Below are positions 44,333 to 52,002 of a DNA stretch of 64,000 bases, piece by piece (positions within the stretch are counted from its first letter, which is position 1; each line of letters begins with the position of its first letter). This DNA comes from Rhodohalobacter mucosus (GTDB taxonomy: Bacteria > Bacteroidota > Rhodothermia > Balneolales > Balneolaceae). The notes beneath the pieces are model-generated. The model ran no database searches. It was not told the DNA's origin and worked only from the letters and a program-made list of their open reading frames with translations. Both the position numbers and the translations under genes were made by a program. The stretch is taken from positions 248,001 to 312,000 of the forward strand of contig NZ_QGGB01000006.1 in NCBI RefSeq assembly GCF_003150675.1, given 5' to 3'.

Positions 44333-44341
44333 AGCTTTTTT

Positions 44342-44418
44342 AGTGAAAAGTGAAAAGTGAAAAGTGAAAAGTGAAAAGTGAAAAGGCAGAAGGCAAAAGA
44401 CAAAAGGCAAAAGTGAAA
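44342..44418. repeat. Heptanucleotide array: agtgaaa x6 plus five variant units
   Basis: Six exact agtgaaa units (44342-44383) continue in phase as aggcaga, aggcaaa, agacaaa, aggcaaa and agtgaaa. The array lies immediately upstream of the DUF3224 start codon on the minus strand. Four further related units (gtagacg, tcagacg, tcaaacg, tgagaca) lie at 44452-44479. Confidence 0.92.
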
Positions 44419-44529
44419 AGAATGTCCAGAGCAGAGCCTAGGAATGAAAAGGTAGACGTCAGACGTCAAACGTGAGACAGATGATCTCAGAATGTAGTTT
44501 GTGATATACGATCTCAAAAGTTTCTAATT

Positions 44530-44615
44530 TTTTGAGTTTTGAGTATTGAGTTAATAAAATCAAATCTGCCGTTGCTGACTGCTGACTGCTGACTGCTGAC
44601 TGCTGACTGCTGACT
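44530..44615. repeat. Heptanucleotide arrays: ttttgag-type and gctgact x6
   Basis: ttttgag, ttttgag, tattgag and ttaataa (44530-44557) precede six exact gctgact units (44574-44615). They lie downstream of the VOC gene stop at 44668. Confidence 0.92.
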
Positions 44616-44667
44616 TTCGATCTCAGAAAAATTTCTCATTACGTCTTTTGTAGCCTGTAGCCTGTCC

Positions 44668-45072
44668 TCACCAGTCAACCTTACAAGTCCCGCCTTCAAA
44701 CTGCATGCTTTTATCCGTGTATTGGTGGAATTCAATTCGGACACCATTTGGATCGCGGGTCCACGCCTGCCAGGTGTGATCACCGCCCAGCTTCCTGTCT
44801 GTAGCCTCAAAGCCACTTTCACGCAGTCGGGATATGACCCTGTCTATATCCTCAGTCTCCATCGCCAGATGATTGATATTGCCCACATTTCCGGGATCCC
44901 CTTTAAAGACTTCGATAAATGACTTATTTCCCAGCTTGATGTAGAATCCATATAAATCTCCGTCTTTTTCAAATTCGAAACCTTTCTTAAGTCCGAGCGC
45001 ATCACAATAAAATCTCTCAGTGAGTGCAAGGTCCCGGGTATGAATGCAAATATGTGCCAGACGATTGATCAT
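44668..45072 (-). CDS. VOC-family protein (glyoxalase I-like)
   Basis: 134 residues from ATG 45072 (MINRLAHICIHTRDLALTERFYCD). The vicinal-oxygen-chelate pattern is intact: LAHICIHTRDLALTERFYCDALGL, YIKLGNKSFIEVFKGDP, INHLAMETEDID and WTRDPNGVRIEFHQY, with likely metal ligands His8, Glu (IEVF), His (NHLAM) and Glu (RIEFHQ). The fold is a lactoylglutathione-lyase type, but many such proteins serve sugar or antibiotic substrates. It lies just beyond a 147-bp heptad array shared with the TetR gene end. Confidence 0.88.
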   Translation of the reverse strand: MINRLAHICIHTRDLALTERFYCDALGLKKGFEFEKDGDLYGFYIKLGNKSFIEVFKGDPGNVGNINHLAMETEDIDRVISRLRESGFEATDRKLGGDHTWQAWTRDPNGVRIEFHQYTDKSMQFEGGTCKVDW

Positions 45073-45091
45073 GGGAAATGGATTGGAATTT

Positions 45092-45238
45092 GACTGTTGT
45101 CGGTTGGATGTGGTTGGTTGTTGGTCAATGATCAATGGTCAATGGAGAATATTTTATCAATTAGCAACTAACAACTAACAACTAACGACTATCTACCATT
45201 TACCATCTACCACCCTCCATCACCTAACCACACCTCCT
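45092..45238. repeat. Long heptanucleotide mosaic array (21 units) entering the TetR coding end
   Basis: From gactgtt to acctcct, 21 successive 7-mers hold one phase; words include aatggtc, taacaac (twice), tatctac, catttac and catctac. The last 19 bp code for the TetR C-terminus (GGVVR and stop), and the other end is 20 nt from the VOC start codon. Confidence 0.85.
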
Positions 45239-45801
45239 AAAATAAACTCCGTCAGCTGTTTTTCCAGCTCAATCGGATTGGCCTCCTCGGTGTGATCGGT
45301 GTACCAATAGTAGATCCATCGTACGGATGAGAGCACGGCATGGGTGATAATATCGAGATCAAAAGTCCGAAATTCACCGCTTTCAATTCCTTCGCTGATA
45401 ATCAACCGCACCTTCTCTTCATACTCCGAACGACGGTCAGTGAATTTTTTAAGCTTCGGTTCCTTCAGATTTCGCCACTCATTTACCAGAAGGCCTACCT
45501 GGTACGGCTTTGTGGCGGTGAGTTGGATGTTAAGGCTGATTAACGCTTTAAGTTTTCCCGTGGAGTTGTGACTGGATTCCAGGATATGATCTATTCCTGA
45601 ATGAAAATCCTCTGAGATCTGGAAGAGATAAGTTTCCAGAAGGGTTTCTTTCGAATCTATAAAGTTGTAAATATTCGACACCTCGAATCCCATCCGCTCG
45701 GCCAGATCACGCATGGTTGTGGCCTGATAACCCTTCTCATGAATCATTTTCAGGGATTCATCCAGGAACTGTTTTTTTCGGGGGGAGTGGTTTTTGGGCA
45801 T
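45220..45801 (-). CDS. TetR-family transcriptional regulator
   Basis: 193 residues from ATG 45801 (MPKNHSPRKKQFLDESLKMI). The N-terminal HTH is typical: GYQATTMRDLAERMGFEVSNIYNFIDSKETLLETYL. The ligand-binding half (about 75-190) is helical with WIYYWYTDHTEEANPIELEKQL near the end. It is divergent from hmgA, and a perfect TGAACA-N2-TGTTCA palindrome lies between them. It is therefore a candidate regulator of tyrosine/homogentisate catabolism. The ligand is unknown. The last six codons are encoded by a heptad array. Confidence 0.92.
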   Translation of the reverse strand: MPKNHSPRKKQFLDESLKMIHEKGYQATTMRDLAERMGFEVSNIYNFIDSKETLLETYLFQISEDFHSGIDHILESSHNSTGKLKALISLNIQLTATKPYQVGLLVNEWRNLKEPKLKKFTDRRSEYEEKVRLIISEGIESGEFRTFDLDIITHAVLSSVRWIYYWYTDHTEEANPIELEKQLTEFILGGVVR

Positions 45802-45863
45802 GGGAATGAGTTTAAAATGTATGCTGGATGTAGAGCTGATCTCGGTGTTAATGAACAGAAAGT

Positions 45864-45891
45864 TGCCAACCACCAAATGCCAGCTAACCAC
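45864..45891. repeat. Short heptanucleotide array upstream of the TetR gene
   Basis: tgccaac, caccaaa, tgccagc and taaccac in phase, 63 nt upstream of the TetR start codon. Confidence 0.55.
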
Positions 45892-45963
45892 TTTCTACTA
45901 TAAATTTTACTTGCCCTTGAATTCCATAGGATTTGAAATTTAATGGCCAACTTCTATCTTAGA

Positions 45964-45977
45964 TGAACAACTGTTCA
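45964..45977. promoter_or_regulatory. Candidate TetR operator upstream of hmgA
   Basis: TGAACA-AC-TGTTCA is a perfect 6-2-6 inverted repeat ending 15 nt before the hmgA ATG, in the divergent region with the TetR-family gene. Its position would block the hmgA promoter or leader. Confidence 0.6.
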
Positions 45978-45992
45978 CAAATCGGTTAACGT

Positions 45993-47153
45993 ATGCCAAT
46001 ATATCACAAACTTGGAAAAATACCACCCAAACGGCACACACAGTTCCGCAAGCCGGAGGGAGAACTGTATCATGAACAGGTATTCGGAACCATCGGCTTT
46101 GATGGAATGTCGTCCATACTGTATCACAACTATCCGCCCACAATGGTGAAAGAGATCAATGAGCCGATAGATGTCTCCCCGAGCGTGGCGGTTCAGAACA
46201 ACATAACTGCGCGCCTGCTGAAGGGATTTGACATAAAGCCCACGGATGATTTTCTGGATTCGCGGGAGGCCATCCTGACTAATTCGGATGTAACGCTGCA
46301 TCTGGCAGCTCCGAAGAAGTCGCTCACCGACTATTTTTACAAAAACACCGAAGCCGATGAGCTGCTCTTTGTTCATCGCGGTGAAGGCACCCTTCGCACC
46401 ATGTTTGGAAACATCGAATTTGAGTATGGGGACTATCTGCTCATCCCGAGAGGCGTGATCTATCAGATTGAGTTTAAGGATGAGGATAACCGGCTGTTCA
46501 TTACCGAGTCGAATGTTCCCATCTACACACCCAAACGATATCGGAACTGGTTTGGACAGCTTCGCGAAAGCTCACCCTTCTGTGAGCGCGATTACAAGCT
46601 GCCTCAACAGCTGGAAACTCACGATGAAAAGGGAAATTTCCGGATGAAGATAAAAAAGAAGGGCATGCTGCATGAGCTTATCTATGCTTCGCATCCGTTC
46701 GACGTAGTGGGTTGGGACGGTTATAATTACCCATATGGATTTTCGATCCATAACTTTGAACCGATAACCGGCCGCGTTCATCAGCCGCCGCCTGTCCATC
46801 AGACGTTTGAGACCTCCGCGTTTGTAGTCTGCTCGTTTTGTCCGAGAATGTACGATTACCATCCAAAGGCCATTCCTGCTCCCTATAATCATTCAAATAT
46901 CGATTCCGACGAAGTGCTCTATTATGTGGACGGTGACTTCATGAGCCGCTCACATGTGGGAAAAGGTCATATATCGCTGCACCCCGCGGGCATTCCGCAC
47001 GGTCCGCATCCGGGCACCTATGAAGGAAGCATCGGCAAAAAGGAAACCAAAGAACTGGCCGTAATGGTAGACACATTTAAGCCGTTAATGGTAACCGAAA
47101 ACGCCCTGAAGCTGGATGACGGGGAGTATTACCGGTCTTGGCTGAAGGATTAA
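45993..47153 (+). CDS. hmgA: Homogentisate 1,2-dioxygenase
   Basis: 386 residues. Signature stretches include DYFYKNTEADELLFVHRGEGTL, GDYLLIPRGVIYQ, WDGYNYPYGFSIHNFEPITGRVHQPPPVHQ and the iron-site motifs YNHSNIDSDEVLYYVDGDF (His, Glu) and HPAGIPHGPHPG (His). It opens the homogentisate ring to maleylacetoacetate using Fe(II) and O2. It is shorter than proteobacterial enzymes (about 430 residues) but all ligand motifs are kept. It is the first gene of a five-gene plus-strand cluster. Confidence 0.96.
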   Translation: MPIYHKLGKIPPKRHTQFRKPEGELYHEQVFGTIGFDGMSSILYHNYPPTMVKEINEPIDVSPSVAVQNNITARLLKGFDIKPTDDFLDSREAILTNSDVTLHLAAPKKSLTDYFYKNTEADELLFVHRGEGTLRTMFGNIEFEYGDYLLIPRGVIYQIEFKDEDNRLFITESNVPIYTPKRYRNWFGQLRESSPFCERDYKLPQQLETHDEKGNFRMKIKKKGMLHELIYASHPFDVVGWDGYNYPYGFSIHNFEPITGRVHQPPPVHQTFETSAFVVCSFCPRMYDYHPKAIPAPYNHSNIDSDEVLYYVDGDFMSRSHVGKGHISLHPAGIPHGPHPGTYEGSIGKKETKELAVMVDTFKPLMVTENALKLDDGEYYRSWLKD

Positions 47154-47184
47154 GGTGAAAGTTTTTGTAAGAAAGAAGATACAG

Positions 47185-47360
47185 AAGTCCTCTCTTGCCC
47201 CGCAGGGATCCCGATGGGAAGAGGGGATATAAGGGTGTGTAAGGTTAAAGCCAGGAAAAATAGCTGTTAAACGATTTTTGTTAGAGCTCTGAACACACCC
47301 CTTGCCCAACAAACCGGCATTTTGCCGTTTGTTTTCGATTTCCCCTCTAAAGAGGGGACG
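47185..47360. repeat. Nested palindromic element, copy 2
   Basis: The left end is AAGTCCTCTCTTGCCCCGCA..ATGGGAAGAGGGGATA, the inner pair AAGGGTGTGT and AACACACCCCTT, and the right end TCCCCTCTAAAGAGGGGAC. A further stem AACAAACCGGCA/TGCCGTTTGTT is at 47309-47332. It fills the hmgA-fahA gap. Confidence 0.88.
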
Positions 47361-47399
47361 TTAAACCGATACACGTAATAAATCACAACTGAACATAGC

Positions 47400-48653
47400 A
47401 TGCCCAAACTAACCCCCTGGCTCGACATACCGTCCGATTCGGATTTTTCAATCCACAATCTGCCGTTCGGTATTTTTTCACTCCCCGAAGCCGGAAAGGG
47501 AAAGCGTGTTGGGATGGCGATTGGCAACTATGTGGTGGATGTGGCCGATGCCGCCGAGGAGGGACTTTTTGAGGAGATGCAGTTTGATTACGGAGTATTG
47601 AAATCCAATGATCTGAATGGCCTTATAGCCTTGGGTAAAGAGGTTACGGGAAGAATCCGGCTCACGGTTCAACAGGCTCTTTGTGATGAATGTTCGGTTC
47701 TGAGAAACATCGGGGGTTTGCTGGCTGCTATGGACGAAGTCACACTTCACGTACCAATAAAAGCGGGAGATTATACCGATTTCTACTCCAGCCGTGAGCA
47801 TGCTTTCAATGTTGGGAAATTATTTCGCGATCCTGACAACGCCTTGCTTCCAAACTGGAAACACCTGCCTGTAGGATATCATGGAAGGGCCTCCTCGATT
47901 GTGATATCTGGTTCGGAAATTTATCGTCCAAACGGCCAGATTGTGCCTGATGGACAAAATCATCCCGTCTTTTCACCGTCGCAAAAACTTGATTTTGAGC
48001 TTGAAATGGCATTTGTGATCGGGAAGGAGACGAGACGCGGACGTCCTGTGAGTGTGGATACAGCCGAGGAACACATTTTTGGGATGGCTTTATTTAATGA
48101 TTGGTCAGCCCGCGACATACAAAAATGGGAGTATCAACCCCTGGGGCCCTTTCTGGGTAAAAGTTTTTCCTCTACAATATCGCCCTGGATTGTGCCTATG
48201 GAAGCCCTGGAACCATTCAAAATGGATGGTCCGGAGCAGCATCCCGCTCCGCTGGCCTATTTAAGGGACGAAGGCAAGAACCACTACGACATCAACCTGC
48301 AGGCAGCCATTCAACCGGACGGAGGGGAGGAGAAGGTGGTGTGCAATACCAATCACAGGTACCTGTACTGGAGTATGGCACAGCAGGTGGCGCACCATAC
48401 CTCAAACGGATGTAACCTGAATGTAGGAGATCTGATGGCATCAGGCACCATTTCAGGGCCGGATCCGGGATCACTGGGGTGTCTGCTTGAAATAACTGAA
48501 AACGGATCCAGGCCGGTTACGCTCGGCAATGGCGAACAGCGCAGCTGGCTTCAGGATGGCGATTCAGTGATCCTGCGCGGGTATGCCGAAAGTGAGGATG
48601 GAATCAGGGTTGGTTTCGGCGAATGTAAGGGAAAGATTATCGCTAAAGTATGA
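47400..48653 (+). CDS. fahA: Fumarylacetoacetase
   Basis: 417 residues, the usual length. The N-terminal SH3-like domain (WLDIPSDSDFSIHNLPFGIFS) precedes the catalytic domain with metal and active-site residues in DYTDFYSSREHAFNVGKLFR, LDFELEMAFVIGKET and ALFNDWSARDIQKWEYQPLGPFLGK. The later TSNGCNLNVGDLMASGTISGP is typical. It hydrolyses fumarylacetoacetate to fumarate and acetoacetate, the last step of tyrosine breakdown. It is flanked on both sides by palindromic elements. Confidence 0.97.
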   Translation: MPKLTPWLDIPSDSDFSIHNLPFGIFSLPEAGKGKRVGMAIGNYVVDVADAAEEGLFEEMQFDYGVLKSNDLNGLIALGKEVTGRIRLTVQQALCDECSVLRNIGGLLAAMDEVTLHVPIKAGDYTDFYSSREHAFNVGKLFRDPDNALLPNWKHLPVGYHGRASSIVISGSEIYRPNGQIVPDGQNHPVFSPSQKLDFELEMAFVIGKETRRGRPVSVDTAEEHIFGMALFNDWSARDIQKWEYQPLGPFLGKSFSSTISPWIVPMEALEPFKMDGPEQHPAPLAYLRDEGKNHYDINLQAAIQPDGGEEKVVCNTNHRYLYWSMAQQVAHHTSNGCNLNVGDLMASGTISGPDPGSLGCLLEITENGSRPVTLGNGEQRSWLQDGDSVILRGYAESEDGIRVGFGECKGKIIAKV

Positions 48654-48660
48654 ATACATT

Positions 48661-48837
48661 AAGTCCCCTCTCGAGAGGGGATATAGGGGTGTGTAATGGT
48701 AGAGCCAGGAAATATTGTTTTAACACGTTTCTAGTGCCGTGAACACACCCCTGGCTTAACAAACCGGCATTTTGCCGTTTGTTTTCGCTTTCCCCTCTTC
48801 CCATCGGGATCCTTGCGGGGCAAGAGGGGACTTTAAA
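48661..48837. repeat. Nested palindromic element, copy 3 (inverted relative to copy 2)
   Basis: AAGTCCCCTCTCGAGAGGGGAT starts it and TTGCGGGGCAAGAGGGGACTTT ends it. The long Gly/Cys-type arm is on the right here and on the left in copy 2. The AACAAACCGGCA hairpin is also present. It fills the fahA-flavin reductase gap. Confidence 0.88.
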
Positions 48838-48857
48838 ACCAATTTTCAAAAGAAATT

Positions 48858-49772
48858 ATGACACCAAAAACCAAAACCATCGACTTCGAATCCGTTGATA
48901 ACCGTACGCGGTACAAATTTATGACGGCTGCCGTGGCACCCCGGCCAATCTGTTTTGCCAGTACCATTGACGGTGAAGGGCGCGTGAACCTTAGTCCGTT
49001 CAGCTACTTCAATATGTTTTCGTCCACGCCGCCGGTGATGATTTTTTCACCATCGCGCAGCGGCCGAAGCGCGGAACATAAAGATACCTATCATAACGTG
49101 AAAGAGGTGGCTGAAGTGGTTATCAATATTGTAAACAGCCCTATGCTGGAGCAAATGTCGCTTGCCAGTGCAGCCTGGGAAAAAGGGGTAAATGAGTTTG
49201 ATAAGGCAGGATTTACGGAAGTACCCTCAGACAGGGTAAGACCTCCAAGGGTTATGGAGGCACCCATTGCGTTCGAGTGTGTGGTAGACCGCGTGATTGA
49301 GCTGGGAGCAGAGGGAGGAGCCGGAAATCTTGTGATTGCACGCGCAGTTTCGGCGCACATTAATGAAGAGTACCTGGACAAAGACGGATATCCCGACCAG
49401 GTAAAGCTAAAGCTGATTGCGCGAATGGGAGGGGATTGGTACTGTCATGCAAATTCACATTCCATGTTTCAGCTGGCGCGCCCCGGCGGCAGCAGTGTGT
49501 TGGGCGTGGACGGTCTACCGGATGAGATTCGAAGCAGCGCCGTGCTGACCGGCAGCCACCTGGGACGCCTGGGAAACCTGGATGCACTGCCGTCTGAAGT
49601 AGAGATTAAAAAAGCATCGGGTATGGAAGAGGTGAAGAAGATTTTGGAAGAATTGCATGATAACAGTGATACAAGGCGCGAGGCCATGCATCATCTGGGA
49701 AGGAAGATGATAGAGGAAGGAAAAGTGAAGGACGCACTGGCCGTGATGATGATTGGAAAGAGTGCGGAGTAA
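48858..49772 (+). CDS. Flavin reductase-like FMN-binding split-barrel protein
   Basis: 304 residues. The first 200 residues match the flavin-reductase-like barrel: NRTRYKFMTAAVAPRPICFASTIDGEGRVNLSPFSYFNMFSSTPPVMIFSPSR, then PPRVMEAPIAFECVVDRVIEL and GNLVIARAVSAHI. The C-terminal 100 residues (FQLARPGGSSVLGVDGLPDEI ... RREAMHHLGRKMIEEGKVKDALAVM) are typical of the longer subgroup often found with homogentisate genes. It should bind FMN. Its reaction in tyrosine catabolism is not established. It may fill a missing step, but that is speculation. Confidence 0.85.
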   Translation: MTPKTKTIDFESVDNRTRYKFMTAAVAPRPICFASTIDGEGRVNLSPFSYFNMFSSTPPVMIFSPSRSGRSAEHKDTYHNVKEVAEVVINIVNSPMLEQMSLASAAWEKGVNEFDKAGFTEVPSDRVRPPRVMEAPIAFECVVDRVIELGAEGGAGNLVIARAVSAHINEEYLDKDGYPDQVKLKLIARMGGDWYCHANSHSMFQLARPGGSSVLGVDGLPDEIRSSAVLTGSHLGRLGNLDALPSEVEIKKASGMEEVKKILEELHDNSDTRREAMHHLGRKMIEEGKVKDALAVMMIGKSAE

Positions 49773-49820
49773 AAAAATCCCCTCTCGCCCAGCAGGGAAC
49801 CCAATGGGAAGTGGGGACTT
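49771..49820. repeat. Palindromic element, copy 4 (end fragment)
   Basis: TCCCCTCTCGCCCAGCAGGGAA..CCAATGGGAAGTGGGGACTT is a single terminal hairpin of the element without the inner part. It begins at the stop codon of the flavin reductase gene. Confidence 0.75.
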
Positions 49821-49842
49821 GGACGACCAAAAATTAAATAGA

Positions 49843-51810
49843 ATGACACAATCAAACACCCTTTGGAAACCTTCGGAGCGATTCATCAATGAATCGAATC
49901 TAAAGAAGTACGAGAGGTGGCTTGAGGAACATCGGGGACTTTCATTTAACTCATACAGTGAGTTGTGGGAGTGGTCTGTGGAGGATATTGCCGGATTCTG
50001 GGGGTCGTTGTGGACCTATTTTGAGATCATTCACCATGCGCCCTACGAACGTGTTCTCTCCGCGGAGAAGATGCCCGGTGCCCGATGGTTTGAAGGGGCA
50101 ACGCTGAACTACGCTGAACATATTTTCCGGATGAAAAATGATGAGCGTCCTGCAATTCACTTCCGTAGCGATACCGGCAGGGTCGATACAATAAGCTGGA
50201 TGGAACTGGAGAGAAAGGTATCGGCTGTTCGCGAATGGCTGATCAGTGAGGGAGTTGGCAAAGGCGACAGGGTAGCCGCATATCTGCCCAATACTCCGGA
50301 AGCGATGATCACCTTTTATGCGGTAAGCTCACTCGGTGCAATCTGGAGCTGCTGTTCGCCTGATTTTGGTGTTCAAACGGTAATCGACCGGTTTTCGCAA
50401 ATTGAACCGGCCATCTTTTTTGCAGCGAAGGGATACACGTATGGTGGAAAGCGGCACTCACGTTTGAATGAGATCAATGAAATTGCAGCGGGGATCCCTT
50501 CAATTCGCAAAACCGTGATTATTCCTGCATTTGAGGATGAAACGCCGCATCCGCATTCACCGCAGATAGAAGTGTGGGAAGATATACTTCGCACACCCCC
50601 GGAGGAACTGTCTTTTACACCTGTGGAGTTTAATGATCCCATCTGGGTACTGTACTCCAGCGGAACTACCGGAAAACCCAAGGCAATCACTCACTCACAC
50701 GGCGGTGTACTGCTCGAACATCTCAAGTACCTGCATTTCCATAATGATGTAAAAGCGGGTGAAAACTTCTTCTGGTATACGACTACGGGATGGATGATGT
50801 GGAATTTCATGCAGGCCAGCCTGCTTGCGGGTGCAACTGCAGTGCTATTCGACGGATCGGCCGGTTTTCCGAATCTGAATGTTCTATGGAAATATGCGTC
50901 TGAACTTCCGATTCACCACTTTGGCACCAGCGCTCCCTATCTCTCTGCATGTATGAAAAAGGGATTGCAACCCGGTGAAGAGTTTGATCTTTCAAAACTT
51001 CGCTCAATAGGATCAACGGGTGCGCCCCTGCCTCCCGAAGTGTTCGACTGGGTCTACCATTCAGTATCGGGGGATGTATGGCTTTGCAGTATGAGCGGAG
51101 GAACCGATATGTGTACGGCTTTTGTAGGCGGCTGCCCGTATGAGCCGGTAAAACGTGGACGAATACAGCAGCGTTGTCTGGGAGCCGATCTGCACGCATA
51201 CAGTGAGGAGGGTCGTAAAACGATCGGCGCATTGGGTGAAATGGTGATTCAAAAACCGATGCCGTCAATGCCTATCTATTTCTGGGGTGATGATGATTAC
51301 GGACGGTACAAATCCAGTTACTTCGACACCTTCGATGGAAAATGGCGGCATGGCGATTGGATGAAGCTGTTTGAAGACGGAAGCCTGGTGATTCAGGGAC
51401 GCTCGGATGCTACACTTAACCGGAAAGGGATTCGGATCGGTACCGCAGAGATCTACGCAGTACTCAATAAGATGAAGGGCATAAAGGATAGTCTCATTGT
51501 GAACCTGGAAAACAATCATGGCGCGGATGTGATGCCGCTTTTTGTGGTGCTCGATGAGAAAACGGAGTTGGATGAGATCACGGCTGAAATTAAAGAGAAC
51601 CTGAAAAGCGAATGCTCACCCCGCCATGTGCCCGACTATGTAATCCGCGTTCCTGCCATACCATATACTCTTAGCGGGAAAAAGATGGAAGTGCCGGTGA
51701 AAAAGGCTCTTTTGGGTATGGAAATGGGTAAGGAGGTGAGTAAAGATGCAATGAAGAATCCCGAAGCAATGGAGGTGTTTATCCGGATGGGAAAAAAAGT
51801 CCCCTCTTGA
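49843..51810 (+). CDS. Acetoacetyl-CoA synthetase
   Basis: 655 residues from ATG 49843 (MTQSNTLWKPSERFINESNLKKYERWL); upstream in-frame codons belong to the palindromic element. ANL motifs are present: YSSGTTGKPKAITHSHGG, TGAPLPPEVFDWVY, GRSDATLNRKGIRIGTAEIY and the C-terminal lysine region YTLSGKKMEVPVKK. The overall match is to AacS, with the N-terminal WKPSxERIxxSNL block. It activates acetoacetate made by fumarylacetoacetase. The last residues (KKVPS and stop) lie in the next palindromic element. Confidence 0.93.
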   Translation: MTQSNTLWKPSERFINESNLKKYERWLEEHRGLSFNSYSELWEWSVEDIAGFWGSLWTYFEIIHHAPYERVLSAEKMPGARWFEGATLNYAEHIFRMKNDERPAIHFRSDTGRVDTISWMELERKVSAVREWLISEGVGKGDRVAAYLPNTPEAMITFYAVSSLGAIWSCCSPDFGVQTVIDRFSQIEPAIFFAAKGYTYGGKRHSRLNEINEIAAGIPSIRKTVIIPAFEDETPHPHSPQIEVWEDILRTPPEELSFTPVEFNDPIWVLYSSGTTGKPKAITHSHGGVLLEHLKYLHFHNDVKAGENFFWYTTTGWMMWNFMQASLLAGATAVLFDGSAGFPNLNVLWKYASELPIHHFGTSAPYLSACMKKGLQPGEEFDLSKLRSIGSTGAPLPPEVFDWVYHSVSGDVWLCSMSGGTDMCTAFVGGCPYEPVKRGRIQQRCLGADLHAYSEEGRKTIGALGEMVIQKPMPSMPIYFWGDDDYGRYKSSYFDTFDGKWRHGDWMKLFEDGSLVIQGRSDATLNRKGIRIGTAEIYAVLNKMKGIKDSLIVNLENNHGADVMPLFVVLDEKTELDEITAEIKENLKSECSPRHVPDYVIRVPAIPYTLSGKKMEVPVKKALLGMEMGKEVSKDAMKNPEAMEVFIRMGKKVPS

Positions 51811-51953
51811 GAGGGGACAGTATCAAACAGAAGCGCGCAGTGCGGTATGTTTGATTCAGGGGTGTGTTCTTCAAGCATATGGAATCATCCTGAACACCCC
51901 TGAAGATTCGCTGATCGCTTCAACTTCTTTCCCCTCTTGAAAGGGGATGATTA
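51797..51953. repeat. Nested palindromic element, copy 5, overlapping the acetoacetyl-CoA synthetase stop
   Basis: The left end is AGTCCCCTCTTGAGAGGGGACA, the inner pair CAGGGGTGTGTTC and GAACACCCCTG, and the right end CCCCTCTTGAAAGGGGATGA. The TGA stop of the upstream gene is contributed by the CTCTTGAGAG core. Confidence 0.88.
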
Positions 51954-52002
51954 AAACTGAAAAGAGAATATCAATTAGGAACAACAAATCAATCAAACAA
52001 CC

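Noticed and set aside
44342-45238. Possible CRISPR array at the tandem repeats
   Set aside because: Units are 7 bp, there are no 25-40 bp direct repeats with unique spacers, and no cas gene is near.
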